Origin: Streptomyces sp. S4.7
GTDB lineage: Bacteria; Actinomycetota; Actinomycetes; Streptomycetales; Streptomycetaceae
Direction of reading: 5' to 3'
DNA: 64,000 nt
Assembly (NCBI RefSeq): GCF_010384365.1
Contig: NZ_CP048397.1
Span: 806,001 to 870,000, forward strand
Both the position numbers and the translations under genes were made by a program. The notes under the pieces were generated by a model. It ran no database searches. It was not told the origin of the DNA and saw only the letters and a list, made by a program, of their open reading frames with translations. Each line of letters opens with the position of its first letter. Position 1 is the stretch's first letter. Positions 17,963-26,553 of this stretch are shown here, in pieces.

Positions 17963-18556
17963 TCAGGGCACGAGGCTGTCGAGGTCGATGTCGACGGGGA
18001 TGGGGACGGAGACCTTCAACCGGTTGCGGTGGATGCCGGTGGCCACGTAGGTGCTGGTCATGGTGTCGAGTTCGTAGGTGTGGACAGTGGGGGCGCCGAT
18101 CTCGTCCTCGACGCGCCAGAAGTGGGGGATCCTGGCCTGTGCGTACTTGAAGGGCTTCAGGGAACGGTCGCGGTTCGCCGACTCCTCCGAGACGACCTCG
18201 ATGACCAGGGCGACGTCTTTGGGCGCGTACCACGTTCGGTCGGGATCGTACGGGGCGGTCGTGACCAAGATGTCCGGCTCGGGGCGGCTCTTCTTGTCGA
18301 GCCTGATTGTCATCTCACGCTCGGCGTCGAACCCGGCGGGGGCGGCCTGGCGCAGGGCGAAGGTCAGGTTCTCCACCAGCCGGGCGTGCCAGGACCGCTG
18401 CGGCGACATCATGAAGATCAGGGCTCCGTCGATGAGTTCGGTGTGCCGCGGCGCCTGGGCGAGGAGGTCGAGGTCATCGGCTTCCCAGCCGCTGATCCTG
18501 GGCGGGATCATCCAGTCGGGGAGTTCGGCGGTCACGGCTTCCTCCAGGCGCCTCAA
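17963..18556 (-). CDS. Uma2 family (DUF820) putative restriction-fold nuclease
   Basis: The 197-residue protein has the PD-(D/E)xK-like Uma2 core: ELIDGALIFMMSPQRSWHAR, PEPDILVTTAPYDPDRTWYA and KDVALVIEVVSEESANRDRS. The Asp in PDI, the Glu in LVIEVVS and the following residues are the probable metal site. Uma2 proteins are very abundant in Streptomyces, and their biological role is unsettled. The ATG before RRLEEAVTAELPDWM is used; an internal GTG six codons on is possible. No partner gene is adjacent; it stands alone in a rearranged area. Confidence 0.85.
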   Translation of the reverse strand: MRRLEEAVTAELPDWMIPPRISGWEADDLDLLAQAPRHTELIDGALIFMMSPQRSWHARLVENLTFALRQAAPAGFDAEREMTIRLDKKSRPEPDILVTTAPYDPDRTWYAPKDVALVIEVVSEESANRDRSLKPFKYAQARIPHFWRVEDEIGAPTVHTYELDTMTSTYVATGIHRNRLKVSVPIPVDIDLDSLVP

Positions 18557-18794
18557 AGAGGTCAGGGGCCCTCATCCCGGATCGCGGACACGGGCGCAAC
18601 GCTGGTGTCAGCATAGTCAAGCGACCGGACCTCTCACTCGGCCCGTGTGGATCCGAGGAGCCGGAGGCCCGGCCTCATGCATCCTGCCCTTGCCGAAGAT
18701 CTCATCCGGGCTGGTGAGCGACCGGGGCGCGCACTGCGGCCAGTGCCTTGTTGGACAGTTTGGCCGCGGGTCGGGGGCCGGTTCCCCGCGACCA
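18557..18794. other. Unassigned sequence upstream of integrase remnant
   Basis: No gene is recognised; it may contain the decayed front part of the integrase that follows. Confidence 0.35.
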
Positions 18795-18990
18795 CGAACG
18801 CCGGAAAGCGGCTGTACCTGGTTCGTCACGGCGGCAAGGAGTGGCTGGATGAAGATCGACACAGTCGCATCGCCGTGGAGACCCGCATGGGCCGCGAGGT
18901 CGCCGGCGTGGAAGGTCTCCACTCGCACGTTGCCCTGGCCATGGAGCAGGAGACTGCCGATTCGCTGCAAAGCAGGTGGCTGCGCCGTTC
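18795..18990 (+). pseudogene. Tyrosine integrase C-terminal remnant (pSAM2/AICE type)
   Basis: The plus frame encodes GKRLYLVRHGGKEWLDED, then RIAVETRMGREVAGVEGLHS, HVALAMEQETADSLQSRW. This matches the end of actinobacterial tyrosine recombinases: the R-H motif, the RMGH-E-x-x-GV-G-YSHV segment with the usual nucleophilic Tyr replaced by His (GLHSHV), and the terminal LQxRW helix. The catalytic Tyr is lost and the N-terminal domains are absent, so the integrase is inactive. Confidence 0.65.
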
Positions 18991-19092
18991 GTGGTCGGCG
19001 AGGGAGGGCACTGGAAAGGCGCCATCTCCCACTGCTCTACCATTCGATCTTGAAAAATGGTGGAAACCAGCAGGTCAAAGCCACTCAGGACA

Positions 19093-19237
19093 CGTCGACA
19101 TAGTTTCGTTCATGAAGTTCATCACGACCAAGAGCTTCATGCCGTTCGTGATCTACCGGATCCTGCTCGGCATCGTGATCTTCTTCCTCGTCGGTACGGA
19201 CACCCTGAGCCCGCACGCGGGCGAATCGGCAGGCTGA
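19093..19237 (+). pseudogene. uppP: Undecaprenyl-diphosphatase UppP, C-terminal fragment
   Basis: The last 48 codons read MKFITTKSFMPFVIYRILLG, then IVIFFLVGTDTLSPHAGES, which is the final membrane span and tail of UppP/BacA. The active-site region is missing. The junction with the integrase remnant lies just upstream. Confidence 0.75.
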
Positions 19238-19431
19238 CCGGCGCCGACCACGCCGGGTGTGCTCAAGGACACGTTTGCCGCCCGCCCGGCCTCCAACTGC
19301 CTTACGGAGCCCAGAACCCTTGGCGCGACTGGGTTCACAGCTGACGCACCGTGGGGTTGCCCTCTCCGCGTGTGAGCTATGCCGCTCCCGGAACGGCGCG
19401 AGAAGACGACGGCGGCCCGTACCGTACCCGT

Positions 19432-19602
19432 ATGTCCACAACTTCCTCCTCCGCTCCCGCGGCGTCCGGCGCCGTCGCGGCCAACGAGCGTATCCGCGCC
19501 CTGGTCGACGCGGCCGACGGCACGTGGCCGGCCGCGGAGTACGAAGTCCTGCTGCTGGAGTGGGCGGCCGCCCTGCACGACGGGGTCGACGAGGCCGCTT
19601 AG
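19432..19602 (+). CDS. Small conserved Streptomyces protein
   Basis: The 56-residue product (MSTTSSSAPAASGAVAANER, then IRALVDAADGTWPAAEYEVL) is acidic and soluble, with no signal peptide. I recognise it as a widespread small actinobacterial protein of unknown function. A strong intrinsic terminator follows 36 nt after the stop, supporting a real transcript. Confidence 0.6.
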   Translation: MSTTSSSAPAASGAVAANERIRALVDAADGTWPAAEYEVLLLEWAAALHDGVDEAA

Positions 19603-19638
19603 GGGCGTACGCCCAGGGCGCGTTTCGACAGTCGGACG

Positions 19639-19681
19639 AAAGGCCCGGCCAGGCGGTGACACCGTCTGGCCGGGCCTTTTT
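19639..19681 (+). terminator. Intrinsic terminator with U-tract
   Basis: AAAGGCCCGGCCAG pairs with CTGGCCGGGCCTTTTT around a short loop, giving a 14-bp stem and a run of five T. It is one of the few classical terminators in the window. Confidence 0.9.
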
Positions 19682-19793
19682 CATGGATACGGCGCATCCG
19701 GGCGCGCATCCGGGCGGCCGGCCGACTCGACCGGATGATCGACAGACCCGCACGGGCCTTGGCCTGGGACCGCCGCTGCCCGAGACTGACACG

Positions 19794-20267
19794 ATGACGC
19801 AGCGTGTGGATCTCGCGACCGTGATGGACCGACTGGCCATCGACGAGGTGATCAGCGGCTACGCGGCGGCCGTGGACGATACCGACTGGCCCGGATTCCT
19901 TGCCCTGTACACGCCCGAGGGGCGGGCCGACCACCGTGCCGCCGGCGGGATCGAGGGATCGGCCGCCGAGGTGGCCGACTGGCTCGCCGGGGTCCTGGGG
20001 CGCTTCCCCGTGCGCCAGCATCTGATCGGCAACCGCCGGCTGGCCTTCGAGGACGTCGGCGGATATCCGGGCGACCGCGCCGAGGTGCGGGCCGACTGTC
20101 TGACCACGATGTTCCCGGAGTCCGGCGAGAGGACCACCTCCGTCGGCCGCTACACCTTCGGTCTCTCCCGGACGGACGACGGCTGGCGGCTGCACGGCGT
20201 CGTGGTGCGGGAGGGGGCGCCGGGCGGCGCGGGCGGCGCGGCCCGGCACCGGGACGGCGAAAGCTGA
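19794..20267 (+). CDS. SnoaL-like / NTF2-fold protein
   Basis: The 157-residue protein begins MDRLAIDEVISGYAAAVDDT then DWPGFLALYTPEGRADHRAA, the typical helix and cone opening of the SnoaL_4/NTF2 superfamily, and ends with GRYTFGLSRTDDGWRLHGVV. Members act as ring hydroxylases, dehydratases, isomerases or ligand-binding proteins; the substrate here is unknown. The ATG of MTQRVDLATV is used; frames upstream are continuous but overlap the terminator. Confidence 0.8.
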   Translation: MTQRVDLATVMDRLAIDEVISGYAAAVDDTDWPGFLALYTPEGRADHRAAGGIEGSAAEVADWLAGVLGRFPVRQHLIGNRRLAFEDVGGYPGDRAEVRADCLTTMFPESGERTTSVGRYTFGLSRTDDGWRLHGVVVREGAPGGAGGAARHRDGES

Positions 20268-20395
20268 CGCGCCGGGGGCGCTCTGTCGTCCCGCGCGCCC
20301 TCTCCCGCACACTGATCGCAAAGGCACCGCTCACCGGCGTCACCGACCGGTGCCGCCTATCTGCACCGCTCACGGGCGGGACGAGGGGGCGCGGT

Positions 20396-22012
20396 ATGCG
20401 GGTTCCGGCCGGTCGGCGGGAGAGGTGGGTTCCGGCCGTCGGCCGGGAGGCGTGGGTCCGGCGCTCCACGTCGCGGGGGTGGCGCGGCGCCGCGGCCGTG
20501 ACCGCCGGCGCGCTGCCCGCGCTCTCCTTTCCCGAGCCGGGGCTCTGGTGGCTCGCCTACGGGGCGCTCGTGCCCTGGATGCTGCTGGTGCGTACGGCCG
20601 CGACGGGGCGGCGCGCGGCCTTGGACGGCTGGCTCGGCGGACTGGGCTTCATGCTGGCCGTCCATCACTGGCTGATGCCGAGCCTGCATGTGTTCATCCT
20701 GGTGCTGGCCGCGCTGCTGGGGCTGTTGTGGGCGCCCTGGGGCTGGCTGGTGCGCCTGATGCTCGGCGGGCGTCCGTCTCCCCGGCGTACGGCCGCCGCG
20801 CTGGTGGTGGTGCCGTCGGGCTGGCTGGCGATCGAGACGGTGCGGTCCCTGGAGGGCCTGGGCGGTCCCTGGGGGCTGCTGGGCGCCAGTCAGTGGGAGG
20901 TCGCCCCCGCGCTGCGGCTCGCCTCGGTGGGCGGTGTCTGGCTGGTGACTCTGCTGGTCGTCGCCGTGAACACCGGGCTGACCACGCTGCTGACGGTCGC
21001 CACGGCGCGTACGGCCGTCGCCGTGGGGCTCGTGGCGTGCGCGGTCGGGGTCTCCTGCGCCTGGGTGTGGGCGCCGGAGCCGGAGCGGACCGGGCGGACG
21101 CGCGTCGCCGTCGTCCAGCCGGGGGTCTTCGCGGGTCCCGACGGCGTGGAGCGGCGTTTCGACCGCAGCGAGGAGCTGACCCGCTCGCTGGCCGGACGGG
21201 ATCTCGATCTCGTCGTATGGGGCGAGAGCAGCGTCGGCTACGATCTCGGCGCCCGGCCCGATCTGGCGGCGCGCATCGCCGTGCTGTCACGGCAGGTGGG
21301 CGCCGATGTCCTGGTCAATGTGGACGCTTCGGGCAGGGACGGGGCGGGGCGCACGGGGATTTTCAAGAGTGCGGTGCTGGTGGGTCCGAACGGTCTGACG
21401 GGTGACCGGTACGACAAGATGCGGCTGGTGCCGTTCGGCGAGTACGTTCCGGCGCGCTCGGCGCTCGGCTGGGCCACATCTGTCGGCAAGGCGGCGGGCG
21501 AGGACCGTCGGCGCGGCACGCGCCAGGTGGTCATGGTGCTGCCCGGCGAGGGCCGGGGCGGGCTGCGGGTGGGCCCGCTGATCTGCTTCGAGTCGGCGTT
21601 CCCCGACATGAGCCGGCAACTGGTCAGGGACGGCGCGCAGTTACTCGTCGCGCAGTCCTCGACGTCGACGTTCCAGCACAGCTGGGCGCCGGAGCAGCAC
21701 GCCTCGCTGGCGGCGTTGCGGGCGGCCGAGACGGGCCGTCCCATGGTGCACGCCACCCTCACCGGCGTCAGCGCCGTGTACGGGTCGCGCGGCGAGCGGA
21801 CCGGCGCCCGGATCGGTACGGGCACCAGCGCGGGCGCCGTGTACGAGCTGCCGCTGACGCGCGGCACCACCGCGTACGTGAAGTACGGCGACTGGCCGCT
21901 GTACGGCGCGCTGGCCGTGCTCGCGGCCCTCTGCGCCGCCGAGGGCGCGCGGTCGCTCAGGCGGCCTGCGCCCGCGCCGCCCGCACCACCTGTTCACACA
22001 ACTCGTGCGTAG
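20396..22012 (+). CDS. lnt: Apolipoprotein N-acyltransferase
   Basis: Lnt transfers an acyl chain to the N-terminal Cys of diacylated lipoproteins at the outer face of the membrane. The 538-residue protein has about six N-terminal spans (LPALSFPEPGLWWLAYGALV onward) and a C-terminal nitrilase domain with the catalytic triad Glu277 (VVWGESSVG), Lys341 (DKMRLVPFGEYVP) and Cys397 (GPLICFESAFPD). A final hydrophobic segment follows. Leu416 is encoded by TTA, so translation should depend on the bldA tRNA. The 3' end overlaps the convergent oxidoreductase gene by 56 bp. Streptomycetes often have two Lnt paralogues; which one this is cannot be told here. Confidence 0.9.
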   Translation: MRVPAGRRERWVPAVGREAWVRRSTSRGWRGAAAVTAGALPALSFPEPGLWWLAYGALVPWMLLVRTAATGRRAALDGWLGGLGFMLAVHHWLMPSLHVFILVLAALLGLLWAPWGWLVRLMLGGRPSPRRTAAALVVVPSGWLAIETVRSLEGLGGPWGLLGASQWEVAPALRLASVGGVWLVTLLVVAVNTGLTTLLTVATARTAVAVGLVACAVGVSCAWVWAPEPERTGRTRVAVVQPGVFAGPDGVERRFDRSEELTRSLAGRDLDLVVWGESSVGYDLGARPDLAARIAVLSRQVGADVLVNVDASGRDGAGRTGIFKSAVLVGPNGLTGDRYDKMRLVPFGEYVPARSALGWATSVGKAAGEDRRRGTRQVVMVLPGEGRGGLRVGPLICFESAFPDMSRQLVRDGAQLLVAQSSTSTFQHSWAPEQHASLAALRAAETGRPMVHATLTGVSAVYGSRGERTGARIGTGTSAGAVYELPLTRGTTAYVKYGDWPLYGALAVLAALCAAEGARSLRRPAPAPPAPPVHTTRA

Positions 22013-22862
22013 CCAGCGCGTCCCGCGCGCTGAGCGTCTTCCCGGCCCGTACGGCGTCCAGGAACGCGAGCACGCACTGCTCGATCCCGCGCTGCCGCGC
22101 CACCGGCACCCAGTCGCCGCGCCGGCGGACGCTGGGCTGGCCCTTGTGGTCGACGATCTCGGCGAGATGGTGGACGGCCCGCTTGGTGTCCTGTCCGGAG
22201 ACTTCGAGGATCTCCTCGGTGGAGCCGTTCATCCGGTTCATCATGCCGATGGCGGTGAAGCCCTCGCCGGAGAGCTGGAGCACCACGTGATGGGTCAGGC
22301 CGTCGCGCGTCCGGGCGCGTACGTCGATGTGCTCGACGGGGCCGGGGAGCAGGAAGCGCAGGGTGTCCACGACATGGATGAAGTCGTCCAGGACCAGGGT
22401 GCGCGCGTCCTCGGGCAGACCGATGCGGTTCTTCTGCATGAGGATCAGTTCGCGCGGGTGTTCCAGACACTGGGCGTACGCGGGCGCGAAACGCCGGTTG
22501 AAGCCGACGGCCAGGCTCGTCCCGCGCTCTTCGGCGAGGGACACCAGGCGCTCGGAGTCGGCGAGATCGTAGGCGAGGGGCTTGTCGACGAAGGTCGGCA
22601 CACCGGCGTCCAGGAGCCGGGTGACGATCTCGGCGTGGGCGGAGGTCGGTGCGTGCACGAAAGCGGCGTCCAGGCCCTGTGCGAACAGCGAGTCGAGGTC
22701 GGCGTGGCGCCGCTCGCCGGGGATGTGGTGGCTGTCGCCGACCCGGGTGAGGGTGGCCGGGGTACGGGTCTGGAGGTGCAACTCCGCCCCTGGCAGCGTG
22801 GTGAGTACCGGCAGATACGCCTTCTGGGCGATGTCCCCGAGCCCTATGCAGCCGACCTTCAC
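21957..22862 (-). CDS. Gfo/Idh/MocA family oxidoreductase
   Basis: The 301-residue protein starts at a GTG preceded by AGGGAGA. It has an N-terminal Rossmann fold (VKVGCIGLGDIAQKAYLPVL), the AFVHAPTSAHAEIVTRLLDA segment, and the EKP-like motif as VDKPLAYDL with the catalytic-type Lys, then a C-terminal alpha/beta domain (GFNRRFAPAY, DDFIHVVDTLRFLLPG). It probably oxidises or reduces a sugar or inositol derivative with NAD(P). The gene is monocistronic and overlaps the end of lnt tail-to-tail. Confidence 0.88.
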   Translation of the reverse strand: MKVGCIGLGDIAQKAYLPVLTTLPGAELHLQTRTPATLTRVGDSHHIPGERRHADLDSLFAQGLDAAFVHAPTSAHAEIVTRLLDAGVPTFVDKPLAYDLADSERLVSLAEERGTSLAVGFNRRFAPAYAQCLEHPRELILMQKNRIGLPEDARTLVLDDFIHVVDTLRFLLPGPVEHIDVRARTRDGLTHHVVLQLSGEGFTAIGMMNRMNGSTEEILEVSGQDTKRAVHHLAEIVDHKGQPSVRRRGDWVPVARQRGIEQCVLAFLDAVRAGKTLSARDALATHELCEQVVRAARAQAA

Positions 22863-23030
22863 GTGCGTCTCCCTGTTGCCTCGCCGCGGTCCCGATCCCA
22901 CACGCCGGAGCGCTTCTGTGCAGCATACGGGCGCCGCGGGAGCCCGCGGCCGGGGGCGCCGCGTCACCCGTGCGGGTAACAGCTTGCCGTTACCGCCCCG
23001 CCGCGGCTCCCGGCCGACAGAGTGGGCCGG

Positions 23031-23471
23031 GTGACACGGCGAACGAGAACGACAGCGGTGCTCCTGCTCGGTGTGGCCGTCGGCGGGATTCCGGCGTGTG
23101 TGGCGGTGGAGCCCGGTGCCGGGACGAGTGCGGGCGCGGGTGCCGGGACCGTACGGGCGGCTCCGCCGCGGGGCCCGGTCGAGCCGCGGATCGCGCAGCC
23201 GCCCGCCCGCGAGGTTCTGGAGGCCGCCGACCCGCCCACCCGTGCCCCTGCGACGCCGCGGGCCGTGGCGGAGGCCGTACCGCCACCGCCAGGGCGGCCC
23301 GAGCCCGTGCGTCCGCCCGCGCCGCGCCCCGGGCCCGCCCTGGTGGCCCCGCCGAAGGTGCCGGACCTGCCGGACACGGGCGCCGGGCTGTGCGCGCTCG
23401 GCGGCCGGTACGGGGGCTGGGCGCCGGCCAGCCCCCACAGGCGCGTCTGCGAGGCGGTGTACGGAGACTGA
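23031..23471 (+). CDS. Pro/Ala-rich exported protein, possible lipoprotein
   Basis: The product of about 146 residues begins with a twin-Arg-like basic n-region (VTRRTRTTAVLLLGVAVGG) and IPAC, a possible lipobox. A Pro-rich spacer of about 70 residues follows. The short C-terminal module VPDLPDTGAGLCALGGRYGG with two further cysteines (CALGG, RVCEAVYGD) ends the protein. No function is known; the layout suggests a wall-spanning stalk with a small disulphide-bonded head. A GTG three codons earlier is equally possible. Confidence 0.6.
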   Translation: MTRRTRTTAVLLLGVAVGGIPACVAVEPGAGTSAGAGAGTVRAAPPRGPVEPRIAQPPAREVLEAADPPTRAPATPRAVAEAVPPPPGRPEPVRPPAPRPGPALVAPPKVPDLPDTGAGLCALGGRYGGWAPASPHRRVCEAVYGD

Positions 23472-23501
23472 CCCGGCTCGGAGCCCGGTCCCCGGTCCCC
23501 C

Positions 23502-23960
23502 TTACTCGTCCAGCAACTGCCGCTCCAGCCGCCCGATCGCGGTCCGCACGCCGTCGCTGCCGTGCCCGTCGTCCCCGAGCGCGTTCACGGCCGCGCGCGC
23601 CCGGGAGAGGTGGAGCCGCGCCGCGTCCGGGCGCCGGAGTTTCACATAGTCGGCGGCCAGGTTCAGATGGAGCGAGGGATAGAACGCCCGCACCGCCGGC
23701 GAGACGGGCGCCGTGACCGGTCCCTCCGCGGCGGTCAACGCGCGCAGGTCCCAGGCCAGTTCGTCGCCGGGGTCGTCCTGTGTGTCCGCCATGTAGTGCG
23801 CGAGTGTGCAGCGGTGGAGCGGATCGCCGGACTCGCCGATCTCGGTCCACAGCTCGCCGAACCGATTGCGCGCCTCCTCGCGGTCACCGCCGTGCAGCAG
23901 CATGACCGCCTGTCCGATCCTGGTCAGGACGCCGTCCTCCGCCACCTCGCGCTGCCCCAT
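23502..23960 (-). CDS. Conserved TPR-like hypothetical protein
   Basis: The 152-residue alpha-helical protein (MGQREVAEDGVLTRIGQAVM, GDREEARNRFGELWTEIGES) has helical-hairpin spacing like tetratricopeptide repeats, with HLNLAADYVKLRRPDAARLH near the end. Similar proteins are widespread in Streptomyces without a known role. The ATG of MGQREV is chosen; an upstream in-frame extension is Arg-rich and lacks a ribosome site. It shares its strand with ung, 140 bp away, but probably is not in the same transcript. Confidence 0.7.
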   Translation of the reverse strand: MGQREVAEDGVLTRIGQAVMLLHGGDREEARNRFGELWTEIGESGDPLHRCTLAHYMADTQDDPGDELAWDLRALTAAEGPVTAPVSPAVRAFYPSLHLNLAADYVKLRRPDAARLHLSRARAAVNALGDDGHGSDGVRTAIGRLERQLLDE

Positions 23961-24103
23961 CGCCGCCGCCTCCCGCGCCCGTCCGGTCGATCCCGTCCGC
24001 TCGACGCTAACCGCAGGGACCGGCAATCCCGCACAGGCTCACCCGCCCGGCGCGGACCGCCGAGCGGGTGCTCACGGGCCGCGGCGGACGCGGCGGGACC
24101 CGG

Positions 24104-24787
24104 TCAGCCCAGGTCGGGGATGCGCCAGTCGATCGCCTTGTGGCCCTGGGCCGCGATCGCCTCGTTGATCTGCGTGAACGGACGCGAGCCGAAGAACTTC
24201 TTCGCCGACAGCGGCGACGGGTGCGCGCCCTTCACCACCACGTGCCGGCTCTCGTCGATCAGCGGCAGCTTCTTCTGCGCGTAGGCACCCCAGAGGACGA
24301 AGACCGCCGGGTCCGGGCGGGCGTCGACCGCGCGGATCACCGCGTCCGTCACCTGCTCCCAGCCCTTGCCCTTGTGCGAGTTGGCCTCGCCCGCCCGCAC
24401 GGTGAGAACGGCGTTGAGCAGGAGCACGCCCTGCTCGGCCCACGGCATCAGATATCCGTTGTCCGGCACCGGGTGGCCGAGCTCCTCCTTCATCTCCTTG
24501 TAGATGTTCCGCAAGGAGGGAGGCGTGCGCACACCGGGCCGCACCGAGAAGCAGAGACCGTGGCCCTGGCCCTCGCCGTGGTACGGATCCTGGCCGAGGA
24601 CAAGGACCTTCACCTGGTCGTACGGCGTGGCGTCCAGCGCGGCGAAGACCTCTTCGCGCGGCGGGTAGACCGGCCCCTTCGACCGCTCTTCCTCGACGAA
24701 CTCGGTGAGCTCCTTGAAGTAGGGCTTCTGCAGTTCCCCGCCGAGGACGCCGCGCCAGGATTCGGGCAGCATGTCGGTGTCGGTCAC
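24104..24787 (-). CDS. ung: Uracil-DNA glycosylase, family 1
   Basis: The enzyme excises uracil from DNA as the first step of base excision repair. The 227-residue protein has all family-1 motifs: the water-activating Asp67 in GQDPYHG, the uracil-binding region GLCFSV, the Asn in LLLNAVLTVR, and His189 in the minor-groove loop HPSPLSA. The GTG start is supported by GGAGG 8 nt upstream. The size matches the family. Streptomyces often carries two ung genes. Confidence 0.96.
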   Translation of the reverse strand: MTDTDMLPESWRGVLGGELQKPYFKELTEFVEEERSKGPVYPPREEVFAALDATPYDQVKVLVLGQDPYHGEGQGHGLCFSVRPGVRTPPSLRNIYKEMKEELGHPVPDNGYLMPWAEQGVLLLNAVLTVRAGEANSHKGKGWEQVTDAVIRAVDARPDPAVFVLWGAYAQKKLPLIDESRHVVVKGAHPSPLSAKKFFGSRPFTQINEAIAAQGHKAIDWRIPDLG

Positions 24788-24865
24788 GTCAACAACCTCC
24801 GGTAAGCGATCAGTTGGTCCACCGCTGAACCTACCGGTGACCACTGACAATCGCGGCTGCCGCGA

Positions 24866-26452
24866 CTACCAGCTGGCCTTGCGGCTGAACTCCCACAGCT
24901 GCATGACCGTCTGCGGGTCGAGCGCCCGCTCGCCGCCGCTGATCTCCTCCGAGGCCGCGACGTAGAGCTTGCCCTGCCACAGCGGCAGCAGCCGCACGTC
25001 GTCGACGAAGATCTCCTGGGCGCGCTCGAACTGCTCGATGACCGCGCCCCGGTCGCTCTCGCGCCGCGACTGCGGCAGAAGCTCCGTGGTGATCTCGGGG
25101 CTCTCGTAGGGCGTGCTCAGGGCGTTGTTCTTGCCTACGAAGGGGGCCACGAAGTTGTCGGGGTCCGGGAAGTCGGGGAACCAGCCACGGCCGAAGACCG
25201 GGTACTCGCCCTTCTGGAAGCCCGCCTGGAAGTCCTTCCAGGGCTTGCTCTTCAGCGTGATCTCGAAGAGGCCGGACGCTTCGAGCTGGCGCTTGAGCTC
25301 CGCGAACTCGGCCACCGTGCCCGAGCCGTACCGGTCGGTCGTGAACCAGAACGTCAGCGGCACGGGCGTGTCGATGCCGGCGTCCTCCAGGATCGTCCGC
25401 GCCTTGCCGACGTCCGGGTCGCCGTACTTGTCGAAGAAGCTCGTGGCGTGCCCCGAGATGCCCTTGGGGACCATGGAGTACAGCGGCTCGGCCGTGCCCT
25501 GGTAGACCTTGGCCACGAGCGCGTCACGGTCGACCACCTGGGCCACCGCCTGCCGTACGGGCAGCTTCGCCGCCGACTCGTCCTTGGGGTTGAACACCAG
25601 GTAACGGATGTCGGCGCCGACCGTCTCGACCAGCTGAAGGTGCTCGTTCTCTTCCTTCTTCTGTTCGAGTTCGACGACTTCCTCCGAGGTCAGGCCTCGG
25701 TAGATGACGTCGATCTCCTTCTTCTTGAGGGCTCCGAACATTTTGTCGGAGCCCTGGAAGTACTGGATCGTGACGGCCTTGTTCTTGCGGTCGGCGAACC
25801 CCTTGTAGCTGGCGTTCTGCGCCAGTTCGGCGTTGCTGCCGACCGTGTACGACTCAAGTGTGTAGGGGCCGGAACCGGTCAGCTCGCCGTCTTCGCGGAG
25901 CTTGTCGGCCGGGTACTCCGCCGGGTCGACGATGGACATCGCGGGGGCGGCGAGCACGAACGGGAACGTGGCGTCCGGCTTGTTCAGGTTGAACGTGACG
26001 GTCAGCTCGCCGTCGGAGGTGACACCGTCGAGCGACGCGAGGAGTCCGTTGGGACCACCGTTCACGTTGATCTTCACGATGCGGTCGAAGGAGTGCTTGA
26101 CGGCGTCGGCGTCGAGCTCGTGGCCGTTCGAGAACGTCAGCCCGTCGCGGAGTGTGCAGCGGTAGACCTTGTTCGTCGAGTCCGTGAATTTGCAGTTGTC
26201 GGCGGCGTCGGGCTGGGGGGTCGTGCTGCCGGTGGGGAAGGCGACCAGGGTCTGGAAGACGTTCCTGTACAGCTCCCACGAGTTGTCCCACGCGGCGGCC
26301 GGGTCGAGCGTGCTCGGCTCACTGGTGGTGCCGACCGTGATCTTCTGATCCCCTCCGTCACCGTCCGACGAGAACAAGCCACATCCAGCCAGCAGGGATA
26401 TGGACGCGAGAGCTGCAGCGGCCTGCAGACTGGTCCGGTTGAACACGTGCAC
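24866..26452 (-). CDS. Peptide/opine ABC transporter substrate-binding lipoprotein (SBP_bac_5)
   Basis: The 528-residue protein has a lipoprotein signal (ASISLLAGCGLFSSDGDGG) and the full SBP_bac_5 fold: TVGTTSEPSTLDPAAAWDNS, YRCTLRDGLTFSNGHELDAD, GSGPYTLESYTVGSNAELAQ, and RQAVAQVVDRDALVAKVYQG. It captures a peptide or similar solute outside the membrane for an ABC importer. No permease or ATPase genes are adjacent, so it is an orphan binding protein here or feeds a transporter encoded elsewhere. It is probably transcribed alone. Confidence 0.92.
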   Translation of the reverse strand: MHVFNRTSLQAAAALASISLLAGCGLFSSDGDGGDQKITVGTTSEPSTLDPAAAWDNSWELYRNVFQTLVAFPTGSTTPQPDAADNCKFTDSTNKVYRCTLRDGLTFSNGHELDADAVKHSFDRIVKINVNGGPNGLLASLDGVTSDGELTVTFNLNKPDATFPFVLAAPAMSIVDPAEYPADKLREDGELTGSGPYTLESYTVGSNAELAQNASYKGFADRKNKAVTIQYFQGSDKMFGALKKKEIDVIYRGLTSEEVVELEQKKEENEHLQLVETVGADIRYLVFNPKDESAAKLPVRQAVAQVVDRDALVAKVYQGTAEPLYSMVPKGISGHATSFFDKYGDPDVGKARTILEDAGIDTPVPLTFWFTTDRYGSGTVAEFAELKRQLEASGLFEITLKSKPWKDFQAGFQKGEYPVFGRGWFPDFPDPDNFVAPFVGKNNALSTPYESPEITTELLPQSRRESDRGAVIEQFERAQEIFVDDVRLLPLWQGKLYVAASEEISGGERALDPQTVMQLWEFSRKASW

Positions 26453-26553
26453 GCTCCTTGTTCAGCCACGAGTCGGCCGACCATACCGCAGCGCCCCATC
26501 GGTTCAATATGCAGGTCCGATGGGGCACTTGAAGCATTCACTGACAAAACGTG

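Noticed and set aside
17767..18150. Plus-strand frame starting with a hydrophobic segment
   Set aside because: The first 35 codons look membrane-like, but most of the frame is antisense to the Uma2 gene, so it is noted only as a remnant.
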